This document shows, in pieces, positions 18,260-26,889 of a stretch of DNA of 64,000 bases (its first letter is position 1; each line of letters begins with the position of its first letter). The notes under the pieces are model-generated. The model had not been told where the DNA came from and ran no database searches. It saw only the letters and a program-made list of their open reading frames with translations. This stretch comes from Luteimonas kalidii (lineage in GTDB: Bacteria > Pseudomonadota > Gammaproteobacteria > Xanthomonadales > Xanthomonadaceae). Made by a program: the position numbers and the translations under genes. The DNA lies in assembly GCF_029887935.1 (NCBI RefSeq), contig NZ_JARXRO010000020.1, forward strand, positions 167,588 through 231,587, written 5' to 3'.

Positions 18260-20950
18260 ATGAACTGGCTGAACGACGTGCTGCAGAACGACCCGGACCC
18301 CACCGAGAGCCGGGAGTGGATCGAATCGCTCAAGGCGGTGATCGACCACAGCGGGCCGGAGCGCGCGCACCAGCTGCTGCAGGACATGGTGGAGCTCACC
18401 CGCCGCGCCGGCGCCCACCTGCCGTTCGCGCCCACCACCGAATACATCAACACCATCCCCACGCATCTCGAACCGAAGATGCCCGGCGACCAGACGCTGG
18501 AGTGGAAGATCCGCTCGATCATCCGCTGGAACGCGATGGCGATGGTGGTGCGCGCCAACCGCAAGCCCGGCGACCTCGGCGGCCACATCGCCAGCTTCGC
18601 CTCCAGCGCCACCCTGTACGACGTGGGCTTCAACCACTTCTTCCGCGGCCCCGAGGGCGACCACCCCGGCGACGTCGTCGCCACCCAGGGCCACAGCTCG
18701 CCCGGCATCTACGCCCGCGCGTTCCTGGAAGGCCGCATCAGCGAATCGCAGATCGACCACTTCCGCATGGAAGTCGACGGCCGCGGCATCTCGTCCTACC
18801 CACACCCGTGGCTGATGCCCGATTTCTGGCAGGTGCCCACGGTGTCGATGGGCCTGGGGCCGATCGCCGCGATCTACCAGGCGCGCAACTGGAAGTACCT
18901 CGAATCGCGCGGCCTGATGCCCAAGTCCGACCGCAAGGTCTGGTGCTTCCTCGGCGACGGCGAGACCGACGAGCCCGAGAGCCTGGGCGCGCTGTCGATC
19001 GCCGGCCGCGAGGGCCTGGACAACCTGGTGTTCGTGGTCAACTGCAACCTGCAGCGCCTCGACGGCCCGGTACGCGGCAACGGCAAGATCATCCAGGAGC
19101 TGGAAAGCCAGTTCCGCGGCGCCGGCTGGAACGTGGTCAAGACCATCTGGGGCAGCTACTGGGATCCGCTGCTGGCCAAGGACCACCAGGGCATGCTGCG
19201 CAAGCTGATGATGGAGACCGTCGACGGCGAGTACCAGAACTGCAAGGCCTTCGGCGGCGCCTACACGCGCGAGAACTTCTTCGGCAAGTACGAAGAGACC
19301 GCGGCGATGGTGGCCAACCTCTCCGACGACGACATCTGGCGCCTCAACCGCGGCGGCCACGACCCGCACAAGGTGTACGCGGCCTACACCAACGCCATGC
19401 AGACCAAGGGCCAGCCCACGGTGATCCTGGCCAAGACGGTGAAGGGCTATGGCCTGGGCAGCGCCGGCGAGGCGCTCAACCCCACCCACAACACCAAGAA
19501 GCTCGACGACGCCGCGGTGCGCGCGTTCCGCGACCGCTTCAAGATCCCGGTCGACGACGATCTGCTGAAGGACGGCAACATCCCGTTCTACCACCCGGGC
19601 GAGAAGTCCGACGAGGTGCAGTACCTGCTCGAGCGCCGCAAGGCGCTGGGCGGCTGCGTGCCGCAGCGCCGGCGCAAGGCCGACGAGCAGCTGGTCGCGC
19701 CGAAGCTCGAGGTGTTCGAGCGCCTGATGAAGGACACCGGCGAGCGCGAGATGTCCACCACCATGGCGTTCGTGCAGTCGCTCAACATCATCCTGCGCGA
19801 CAAGCAGGTGGGCCCGCGCGCGGTGCCGATCGTCTGCGACGAGGCGCGCACCTTCGGCATGGAGGGCCTGTTCCGCCAGATCGGCATCTACGCCCCGGCC
19901 GGGCAGAAGTACAAGCCGGTCGACCGCGACCAGCTGATGTACTACCGCGAGGACACCACCGGCCAGGTGCTGCAGGAAGGCATCACCGAGGCCGGCGCGT
20001 TCGCCTCGTGGATGGCCGCGGCCACCAGCTACTCCACCAACAACCTGCAGCTGCTGCCGTTCTACATCTATTACTCGATGTTCGGCTTCCAGCGCGTGGG
20101 CGATGCCGCCTGGCAGGCGGCCGACATGCGCGCGCGCGGCTTCCTGCTCGGCGGCACCGCCGGCCGCACCACGCTCAACGGCGAAGGCCTGCAGCACGAG
20201 GACGGCCACAGCCACCTGCTGTCCGGCGCCATCCCCAACTGCCGCAGCTACGACCCCACCTTCGCCGGTGAGGTAGCGGTGATCCTGCAGCACGGCATGA
20301 AGCGCATGATCGAGGAGCAGGTGGACGAGTACTACTACCTGACCCTGATGAACGAGAACTACAGCCATCCGGCGCTGCCCGAGGGCGCGGCCGAGGGCGT
20401 CATCAAGGGCATGTATTTGCTGAAGGACGCCGGCAAGGCCAAGAAGGGCGAGCTGCGCGTGCAGCTGATGGGCAGCGGGACGATCCTTCGCGAAGCCATC
20501 GCGGCGGCCGAGCTGCTGGACAAGGACTTCGGCGTGGTGGCGGACGTGTGGAGCTGCCCCAGCTTCACCGAACTGCGCCGCGACGGCTACGACGCCGAAC
20601 GCTGGAACCGCCTGCACCCCGAGGAAAAGCCGCGCAAGGCCTATGTCACCGAGTGCATCGAATCCCGCCCCGCCGGCCCGGTGATCGCCGCCACCGACTA
20701 CGTGCGCAACTTCACCGACCAGGTGCGCGCCTTCATCCCCCGCACCTACACCGTGCTCGGCACCGACGGCTTTGGCCGCAGCGACACCCGCGCCAACCTG
20801 CGCCGGCACTTCGAGGTGGACCGCTACTACATCGCCCACGCCGCGATCGACGCGCTGGCGAAGGATGGGAAGATGACCGCGAAGGACGCGGCCAGGGCAA
20901 TCAAGCTGTACAAGCTGGATCAGGAGAAGCCGAATCCGTTGGGGGTTTGA
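18260..20950 (+). CDS. aceE: Pyruvate dehydrogenase E1 component, homodimeric type
   Basis: An 896-residue thiamine-diphosphate enzyme that decarboxylates pyruvate and reductively acetylates lipoyl-E2. It has the full length expected of gammaproteobacterial AceE. The TPP motif runs from CFLGDGETDEPES to FVVNCNLQRLDGP. Other family landmarks are DHPGDVVATQGHSSPGIYAR, SYPHPWLMPDFWQVPTVSMG, and in the second half EGLFRQIGIYAPAGQKYKP and GEGLQHEDGHSHLLSG. The ATG at 18260 begins MNWLNDVLQNDPDPTE, the usual N-terminus. No aceF/lpd genes follow; the gene stands alone and is closed by a strong terminator. It acts with MaeB-derived pyruvate. Confidence 0.97.
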   Translation: MNWLNDVLQNDPDPTESREWIESLKAVIDHSGPERAHQLLQDMVELTRRAGAHLPFAPTTEYINTIPTHLEPKMPGDQTLEWKIRSIIRWNAMAMVVRANRKPGDLGGHIASFASSATLYDVGFNHFFRGPEGDHPGDVVATQGHSSPGIYARAFLEGRISESQIDHFRMEVDGRGISSYPHPWLMPDFWQVPTVSMGLGPIAAIYQARNWKYLESRGLMPKSDRKVWCFLGDGETDEPESLGALSIAGREGLDNLVFVVNCNLQRLDGPVRGNGKIIQELESQFRGAGWNVVKTIWGSYWDPLLAKDHQGMLRKLMMETVDGEYQNCKAFGGAYTRENFFGKYEETAAMVANLSDDDIWRLNRGGHDPHKVYAAYTNAMQTKGQPTVILAKTVKGYGLGSAGEALNPTHNTKKLDDAAVRAFRDRFKIPVDDDLLKDGNIPFYHPGEKSDEVQYLLERRKALGGCVPQRRRKADEQLVAPKLEVFERLMKDTGEREMSTTMAFVQSLNIILRDKQVGPRAVPIVCDEARTFGMEGLFRQIGIYAPAGQKYKPVDRDQLMYYREDTTGQVLQEGITEAGAFASWMAAATSYSTNNLQLLPFYIYYSMFGFQRVGDAAWQAADMRARGFLLGGTAGRTTLNGEGLQHEDGHSHLLSGAIPNCRSYDPTFAGEVAVILQHGMKRMIEEQVDEYYYLTLMNENYSHPALPEGAAEGVIKGMYLLKDAGKAKKGELRVQLMGSGTILREAIAAAELLDKDFGVVADVWSCPSFTELRRDGYDAERWNRLHPEEKPRKAYVTECIESRPAGPVIAATDYVRNFTDQVRAFIPRTYTVLGTDGFGRSDTRANLRRHFEVDRYYIAHAAIDALAKDGKMTAKDAARAIKLYKLDQEKPNPLGV

Positions 20951-20991
20951 GGCGGGCACCTGTCGCCACGTGCGCAGGATCAAATAAGCAG

Positions 20992-21019
20992 AAGGCGGCC
21001 GATGGCCGCCTTTTTGTTT
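20992..21019 (+). terminator. Rho-independent terminator after aceE
   Basis: A perfect nine-base stem AAGGCGGCC / GGCCGCCTT with a GAT loop is followed by a T-rich tract (TTTTTGTTT). It ends aceE transcription and marks the left edge of the low-GC island. The remaining gap up to 21223 is less GC-rich and shows no supported gene. Confidence 0.92.
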
Positions 21020-21223
21020 CAGTCGAGAAAAGGACTCTGACACTGTCGTCTCGTCCAGGCTGGGGAAGCATGCCGATTTCAATCAGTAGTATGTTCATGT
21101 CTCTCTGACCCACTCAGCTGCCAGATATGGGGCGTTCTGCCGAAAAAGCTAACGCGCTCGAAAATTGAATGTGGGCTAGAAGCGCAAATCCTCGGCGGAT
21201 AAATAACAAGGAGCTGGGTTCGC

Positions 21224-22978
21224 ATGCTTATCGATGAATCGCTTCGATTCTTTGTCAATAACCTTCAACCACGTGCACTTGTGATGAAGGGGCGCTGGGG
21301 GGTAGGGAAGACATTCTATTGGCGAGAGCAGATCGCCAAAGAGTTCTTCGCGCATGCAGATCTACGACGTGTGAATAGAGGGTACGCGTATGTCAGCTTG
21401 TTTGGGATAGAAACTATCTCTCAAATGAGAAATTCATTGGCTTATTCCTACATTGAGAATCAGCCGCCAGGACTGTTTGGTATAGCTAAGCACTGGGTCC
21501 GCAAGTGTATTAGGCGCATCGCCAGTCACGTCAGTAAGAACGTTGCTGATGAACTTAGCTTGGGTGGGCAAGAGCTTGGTATTAAAGTCAAAGCGACCAC
21601 CTTGCTAAATGATTTCTCCTTCCTGAGCATACGGCGGTCCCTGATATGCATAGACGACTTGGAGCGCCGCAACGGCAAACTATCGATCGGAGACGTTCTT
21701 GGTCTTGTTTCGTATCTCGTTGATCAACGAGAGTGCCGAGTGATTCTAATCCTCAATTTTGATGCCTTGCCAGCAGAAGATCGCGAGGAATGGGAGCGGA
21801 GTAGGGATAAGGTCTTTGAAGCGGAGTTGTTGTACCAGCCGACCCTGCAGAAATCCGTTGAAGTGGGGATGCATGGCACCGAGCTTGAAACGTGGCACAA
21901 CACCGTGAAAAGCTGTCTGATCCAGCTCGAGATTGACAACGTTCGAGTTGTAGCGAGAGCGCAGAGATTCGTTCGTCAACTGATTGAAGAAATATTGAAA
22001 GACAAGCGCATGAGCGACGTTTCCGACGAGGCGTGGGCGGAAATTGCGAAAACTGCGACTCTGCTATCTGCCGCTAACGCAAGTAGAAATGTAGGAGCGC
22101 CGGATATTCTAGAGATCATAGATCCGCAAGGATTGTCGATGTTGGGTGATGGAGGTGATGCAGATCTAAGCGATGAGCAGAATGGTTGGAAGAAAAGAAT
22201 ATCCGAGTATGGGCTGTACTTCGGAGATGATCTCGATAAGGCGATCGCCCAGAGCGTCCTGGATGGATTTCCCCGGACCGATCTTTTGGTTCCCGCGGTT
22301 TTGGAGTGGGGTCAAATAAGACAAAAACATGAGCGAGAACAAAAGTTTAGGCGCGCTTGGGATTTGTACCATTCGTCATTAGAGCCTGACGACGCGAACG
22401 TTTTCGATGCGTTTCAGGAAGCGCTTCCGGGGATTGTTGGGACAGAGGCTGTCCACAACATCGAATCTACCGGTCGCTTGCTTCGCGTTATGGGGCATCC
22501 GGATGCCGCGACGAAGCTGTTCAAAGATTGGATTGATGCGCGCCGCGGCGAGCGAAGCGATGAGCTCTTCGAAGAGTCATTTTTTCCAGGAACAATCGTG
22601 ACAGATGCCGAGTTCAAAGATCTAATCGAAAGCGCGAGGATAGAAGAGACGCGCGCTGCGGGAATGCTCCTTGTTGAAGCGCTTGTGCAGATCGACTCTA
22701 GCTCTCACAGCAATGAAGCAGTCGCTTCAATTGCTGCCGCTCATCCGGAAGAGATCGCAGAGGTCCTTGTGCGAGAGAAGAGAACATGGCGACAATGTGC
22801 TAGAACATTAGGTGTGCATGGCCCGCACGACGATGTGGGAAGGTCGGCTAGGGCCCGCTTCCTTGCTGCATTGAAGATCATTGCTGAGACCTCACCTTTA
22901 AACGCTGATCGTGTTCGAAACAAGCTTGGCGGGCTAGATGTGAATGTTTTGCTTGCTGAGTTACAAGAACAAGGTTGA
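21224..22978 (+). CDS. KAP-family P-loop NTPase, candidate defence protein
   Basis: A 584-residue protein whose N-terminal half is a P-loop ATPase of the KAP/STAND-like group. Walker A is GRWGVGKT at residues 23-30. Walker B is LICIDDLERR at about 140-149, followed by LSIGDVLGLVSYLVDQ and VILILNFDAL. The C-terminal half is helical and unassigned. AAGGAG lies ten bases before the ATG. Base composition is far more AT-rich and codon use less biased than in flanking genes, which points to horizontal acquisition. KAP NTPases are common in phage-defence loci, and the adjacent SRA-like/HNH endonuclease supports that reading. No transmembrane segment typical of classical KAP proteins is obvious. Function is inferred. 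Confidence 0.8.
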   Translation: MLIDESLRFFVNNLQPRALVMKGRWGVGKTFYWREQIAKEFFAHADLRRVNRGYAYVSLFGIETISQMRNSLAYSYIENQPPGLFGIAKHWVRKCIRRIASHVSKNVADELSLGGQELGIKVKATTLLNDFSFLSIRRSLICIDDLERRNGKLSIGDVLGLVSYLVDQRECRVILILNFDALPAEDREEWERSRDKVFEAELLYQPTLQKSVEVGMHGTELETWHNTVKSCLIQLEIDNVRVVARAQRFVRQLIEEILKDKRMSDVSDEAWAEIAKTATLLSAANASRNVGAPDILEIIDPQGLSMLGDGGDADLSDEQNGWKKRISEYGLYFGDDLDKAIAQSVLDGFPRTDLLVPAVLEWGQIRQKHEREQKFRRAWDLYHSSLEPDDANVFDAFQEALPGIVGTEAVHNIESTGRLLRVMGHPDAATKLFKDWIDARRGERSDELFEESFFPGTIVTDAEFKDLIESARIEETRAAGMLLVEALVQIDSSSHSNEAVASIAAAHPEEIAEVLVREKRTWRQCARTLGVHGPHDDVGRSARARFLAALKIIAETSPLNADRVRNKLGGLDVNVLLAELQEQG

Positions 22979-22991
22979 GCAAGGAAAGCAC

Positions 22992-23131
22992 GGGTCAGAG
23001 TCGACTTTTCTCTGCTGATGCTGAAGAATAGAGTCGGGTTTGCCGAAGGAACGGGGTGAGGTCCACTTCTGTGGCGCGATGTAACGCCCGATGCCCTCGC
23101 CTCCCGCGGACACCTCTGCAGAATTACGTCG
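22992..23131 (+). repeat. Direct repeat copy 1 bracketing the unknown gene
   Basis: Begins GGGTCAGAGTCGACTTT and later carries GAACGGGGTGAGGTCCACTTCTG, then CGATGCCCTCGCCTCCCG. It is collinear with a second copy at 23934-24054, with about 70 percent identity by eye. The two opening half-units within each copy resemble each other, suggesting an internal duplication. Confidence 0.7.
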
Positions 23132-23183
23132 CGGGAGAATCTCTCACGAATCATTCCAGGCCACATTTCCTTGTGAGCTTCCG

Positions 23184-23897
23184 TCAGGGCTTACAAGTGC
23201 CGGCACGACCATAGGCGGCCAACACGTTCTCGAGATCGATCTCTAATTCCTCCTCGATGTGGGGCCCGAGCACCTCGACCTCAGAAAACCTAGTCGTCAT
23301 CAGGTGCTGCCGCACAGCTTCAAACTGCTGTTGCCAAAGCTTCTCAAAGAGAGAATTTACGCTGGCAAAGTGAGGCTCAAGTTGTCTCGCGATGTTCGTG
23401 CCCAACGACACCACGCGGGTGTTTCCCGTACCCACGCCAATATGGACGTGGTTCGTCGGTGGCGTGGCAGGAAGCACCAACACCGAGTGCTTGTGTTCTC
23501 CGAGTCCATCATCATGAGCCATCATCTTGTCTCGTAGATGCATTACGTACTCGTGTACATCGAGTGCTTCAGTACTCACGTGTTGCTCAAGGTAGTCGCG
23601 TGCCCAGCGCCGAGGAAGATGCCGACGAGCTTCACTAAACTTGAAGGGCTTGGAATAGATCACCACAGCGCTCCACCAAAGTGCCTGGCTGACCGGGCCT
23701 TCGTGCTCTTCCCACTCATCCTTGCAGCACTCCCTGATCAGATCGAGTGCGGTGGATAGATCGCGGTGCGTCCATGCAAGAATTGCAAGCATCTCAATGC
23801 TGGGTGACTCAACCCGAAAAGTCCCGCCGCCAATATAGGACCCAGAGTCATCGAACACTGTCCGAGGGAAGGCCAGTTCAGGCACGCTAGCGTTCAT
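23184..23897 (-). CDS. Protein of unknown function with HEPN-like Rx5H motif
   Basis: A 237-residue soluble protein that I do not recognise. It is helical, with no signal peptide or membrane segment. The stretch EYVMHLRDKMMAHDDG at about residues 116-131 contains R122 and H128 in an Rx5H arrangement like HEPN ribonuclease sites, but this single motif is weak evidence. The ATG at 23897 was chosen; a TTG at 23933 lies inside the flanking repeat and is less likely. GC content is intermediate. The gene is bracketed by two direct repeats and sits between a KAP NTPase and an HNH endonuclease gene, so an accessory or defence role is a guess from context. Confidence 0.6.
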   Translation of the reverse strand: MNASVPELAFPRTVFDDSGSYIGGGTFRVESPSIEMLAILAWTHRDLSTALDLIRECCKDEWEEHEGPVSQALWWSAVVIYSKPFKFSEARRHLPRRWARDYLEQHVSTEALDVHEYVMHLRDKMMAHDDGLGEHKHSVLVLPATPPTNHVHIGVGTGNTRVVSLGTNIARQLEPHFASVNSLFEKLWQQQFEAVRQHLMTTRFSEVEVLGPHIEEELEIDLENVLAAYGRAGTCKP

Positions 23898-23933
23898 CAG
23901 TCGATCCGGTAGAAGGGGGGGTGAGCAAAACAA

Positions 23934-24054
23934 GGGTCAGAGTCGACTTTCTCCGCGGATCTTGCGAGCTGAAGAACGGAGTCAGGTTCACTTCTGGGGG
24001 AGGCATAGGGCTCGATGCCATCGCCTCCCGGGGACCGCTGCATCACTACATCGC
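23934..24054 (+). repeat. Direct repeat copy 2 bracketing the unknown gene
   Basis: Begins GGGTCAGAGTCGACTTTC, continues GAAGAACGGAGTCAGGTTCACTTCTG, and ends CGATGCCATCGCCTCCCGGG. It is in the same orientation as copy 1 at 22992-23131. Its right end overlaps the last three codons and stop of the HNH endonuclease gene. A possible much-degraded third copy (AAGAACGGGGGAAGGTT) lies near 25095. Confidence 0.7.
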
Positions 24055-25002
24055 TGGCGTGATCAAGTTTGTGAGCGGATCTTCTATTCGCTTGAAGGCG
24101 GTCTCGAACACGGCGTTTCGGTGGTACTCGAGATACGCCCTCTGCTTCCCGTCGAAGTCACCGCAGCGACGGCCGCTAGTGAGATCCAGGCCAATCTGTC
24201 TAGTGACTTCAGACGGAAGATGGGACGAGCGGACAAGCGCACCGTTGTTCTCGAACGTGATCCACCCGCGGTCGAAGAGCAGATCGGCGTGGGGCGTCAG
24301 TAGCAAGCCATTCTCACCGTCGACGCGCTCCGTGCCGCTGGTGCACTGGGACCAGGGCTTGATATGGCTTGCTCGCAGGAAGCGCAGGTCAGCAACTCCC
24401 GTCAGTCGGCATTGCTTCTCCACGTTCAACAACCTGCGCTTGAACAGGGATTGCTTGACCCGAATCTCCTGCACCTGCTGGGCGACCGTCGTGGACAGGT
24501 CAATCTCCGGAAGGATGCTGTCCGCAATCTCCTTCTGGAACGGATTGAAGTCGTCCTCGACAGGCTTGAGCTTGAAGACGATGGCCTTGCGTAGCGAGCC
24601 CTTCGTATCCGGAACGCCATGTTCCTCGTAGGCGTGGATGAAGCGGAACTCGCCCAGGAACCGATATGGCTGACTCTTGCCTAGGCTCTGGAAGATGAGC
24701 AGCCTGCGGTTGTGCTGGAGATGCTCGCGGATGGCGCGATTGCCGCGGCTGTCCTGCATATCCCCATCCTGGCCCTCACCGTAATAGTGGAGGATGTTCT
24801 CGCCATCTTCCTCCTCCCAGTGATCCCGGTAGCCGTGCTGTGAACCAGCTTCTCCTGTGAAGAGGATGACGAACGGCGAGTTGCTGGGCGTGGAGATGCC
24901 GCCCTGCCGCTGTCCACCCAGCGGTCCATGGATCTGCTCCCGGCGGTTGTAGAGGGCGCCGACTTCGAAGGGTAGGTCCGTGGGCAGCTGTAGCCGTGGC
25001 AT
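24046..25002 (-). CDS. ScoMcrA-like SRA domain / HNH endonuclease, candidate type IV restriction enzyme
   Basis: A 318-residue two-domain protein. Residues about 10-150 resemble the SRA-like modified-DNA-reading domain of ScoMcrA-type enzymes (PFVILFTGEAGSQHGYRDHW, later YRFLGEFRFIHAYEEHG). Residues about 185-270 are an HNH_2-type nuclease: C198 in QCRLTG, H213 in LRASHIKPW, and N231 and H238 in ENGLLLTPHADLLFDRGWITF. This architecture fits modification-dependent cleavage of foreign DNA. The ATG at 25002 was preferred over a TTG at 25047. GC is lower than chromosomal neighbours. It is the right-hand gene of the putative defence island and lies opposite to the KAP NTPase. Confidence 0.82.
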   Translation of the reverse strand: MPRLQLPTDLPFEVGALYNRREQIHGPLGGQRQGGISTPSNSPFVILFTGEAGSQHGYRDHWEEEDGENILHYYGEGQDGDMQDSRGNRAIREHLQHNRRLLIFQSLGKSQPYRFLGEFRFIHAYEEHGVPDTKGSLRKAIVFKLKPVEDDFNPFQKEIADSILPEIDLSTTVAQQVQEIRVKQSLFKRRLLNVEKQCRLTGVADLRFLRASHIKPWSQCTSGTERVDGENGLLLTPHADLLFDRGWITFENNGALVRSSHLPSEVTRQIGLDLTSGRRCGDFDGKQRAYLEYHRNAVFETAFKRIEDPLTNLITPAM

Positions 25003-25158
25003 GCGGCCCAGGATATCTGGGCGTCTGGCGAAGGGAAGCCCCTGCAACGTTGATGGTTTGGGAGCGACACCTCACGTTGGGGAAGCCACGGCATAAAGAA
25101 CGGGGGAAGGTTGAGTTCGTAGGTCAGCGGTTGCCACGAGACTGATAGAGGCGGCGGC

Positions 25159-26679
25159 TCATCCGTTGATGTGGCAGTAGAGATCGTAGCTGTCGATGCG
25201 CCCGACAGCCTTGATGTCGGACAGCACGTCGGGTCGGGCGAGGAAGGCTTGCCTGAGTGCGCGCTCCTGCACCTGGACGGGTAGAGGTTCCGGAAGCCGG
25301 CAGTCCTGCGCCCATTCCAGTGCCTGTGATCGCTGTTCGTCGGACAGAAGCAGTTCGCGCATCAACGCGGCCGCACGGTCTGGCTGCCCGTCCCAGACCA
25401 GGGCTTCCAGATACCTGATCGGCGCGTCGTCGACGAGTCCGGACAGTTCGTCCACTGCGGCCGCGGCGCCGGCCGGATCATCGAGCTGGAGTGCGGCGCA
25501 GTGGCGGATAGCGGCCCGGACGGCTCTGCCGTAAGGGCTCATGCCTTCCTCGCCTGCGGTGGCAGCGGCGGCAAGCGCCGCTTCGGGACGGCCCCGGTCG
25601 CATTCGAGGCTGCCCAGGTTGAGCGCCTGGCTGATATTGGGAAGGCCGTCCTCGCCCAGGCGGCTGGCGCGCTGTAGCTCGGCGACGGCTTCTTCGATGT
25701 GGCCTGTCCTGCGCAGGGCCAGGGACTTGTGGTTCATCAGCCAGACCTGGCGCTCCAGGTCGTCGAACGGTGGCGCATCCAGCGGAGCGGAAGCGATGCG
25801 CGCCAGCGTGGCGTCACTCAGTGCGATGGCCTCCGGATGGTGTCCCCCAAGAAGGAGCTGGTGGCCAAGCGAGACGATCGGCTCGAGTTGGTCCGGATAG
25901 GCGTCCACCAGCAGGCGCATTCGCTCGATTTCGCGGGCGTTGGCGTGGGCCACATTGGCGCGCCAGGTGGATGGGTCGAGTAGGGCGTCGAAGCGCCGGT
26001 CGGCGCGCATCTGGATCAGCGTTTCCGGATCCGTGATGCGGCGCGCGACGATCCGCGCGCGTTCCACATCCCCCTGGATCAGGCGGTTGCGCGCCAGGTT
26101 GAACCAGACGCCGCTCGGCGTGCCCGCACTACCACCTTTCCAGTTGGCGTCGAAGAGTGCCTGCTGGAAGGCCACGCGGTCGGCGGTGCTGGTGTCGCCC
26201 AGCTGTGCGAGCGGGTAGAGGAGGTCGGGGCTCAGGTTGGGCAGCAGTTCGGGCCAGCGGCCAATCAGCACGGTCATCGCGCGTGCGGCCGAATCGCGGT
26301 CCTGCTGGTCCAGGGCGACCAGGCCCATGCGGTACCAGTCGTCGGGATCGTCGCTACCCAGCTCGGCAACGCGCGCATACCAGGCAGCCGCGGTGGTCAG
26401 ACGCGCATTCTGGGCCGCGCTCCATGCAGCGGCCGACAGAAGTCGGCGACGCTCGTTTTCCGGCAGCTGATCGAAGCGCGCGTCGTTGATCACGTCCCCG
26501 AACAGCGAGTCCGCGCGTGCGTGGGATTCCGCCTGCGCTGCGGTCCAGGCCTCCAGGACCCGCTGCCGGTAGAACGTCTCTTCAGGGGTCTGGGCGCGTG
26601 CAAGGCTGCCCACGGTTCCGACCAGGAGTACGACCATTGCCGCGGTGATGCGACGTCCGACCACTCGCTGCCCCCTCAT
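25159..26679 (-). CDS. Secreted TPR-like repeat protein of unknown function
   Basis: A 506-residue protein with an N-terminal signal peptide (MRGQRVVGRRITAAMVVLLV, cleavage near SLARAQ). The mature part is a string of helical pairs resembling tetratricopeptide repeats, for example WYRMGLVALDQQDRDSAARA, LGHQLLLGGHHPEAIALSD and LNLGSLECDRGRPEAALAAA. Such solenoids bind proteins or peptides in the periplasm. The ATG at 26679 follows GGGGGGAGC; a GTG at 26694 is possible but has no better support. The gene is GC-rich like the core genome, so the island appears to end just to its left. No pathway is indicated. Confidence 0.75.
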   Translation of the reverse strand: MRGQRVVGRRITAAMVVLLVGTVGSLARAQTPEETFYRQRVLEAWTAAQAESHARADSLFGDVINDARFDQLPENERRRLLSAAAWSAAQNARLTTAAAWYARVAELGSDDPDDWYRMGLVALDQQDRDSAARAMTVLIGRWPELLPNLSPDLLYPLAQLGDTSTADRVAFQQALFDANWKGGSAGTPSGVWFNLARNRLIQGDVERARIVARRITDPETLIQMRADRRFDALLDPSTWRANVAHANAREIERMRLLVDAYPDQLEPIVSLGHQLLLGGHHPEAIALSDATLARIASAPLDAPPFDDLERQVWLMNHKSLALRRTGHIEEAVAELQRASRLGEDGLPNISQALNLGSLECDRGRPEAALAAAATAGEEGMSPYGRAVRAAIRHCAALQLDDPAGAAAAVDELSGLVDDAPIRYLEALVWDGQPDRAAALMRELLLSDEQRSQALEWAQDCRLPEPLPVQVQERALRQAFLARPDVLSDIKAVGRIDSYDLYCHING

Positions 26680-26889
26680 GCTCCCCCCGGACACAGTGTC
26701 TCGATTGCGGGAGTAGAAGGCGCGGCTATGGCCGGGTCAAGTGGAGAGCGATGGACTCGCCGGATGGCTTCATTCCAACCATGGAGTCGCGCACGCTTTC
26801 TCCAGCGGCACGCGGTGAGGACGGCCCCGACACGTGCGACGACAGGCGGTGGCGTATCGTGCGGGGCTACTCCATCGGAGGTCCCGACC

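Noticed and set aside
23898-23933. Upstream TTG start (23933) for the unknown protein
   Set aside because: It would place the N-terminus in the direct-repeat copy, and the ATG at 23897 is a normal start with no need for the extension.
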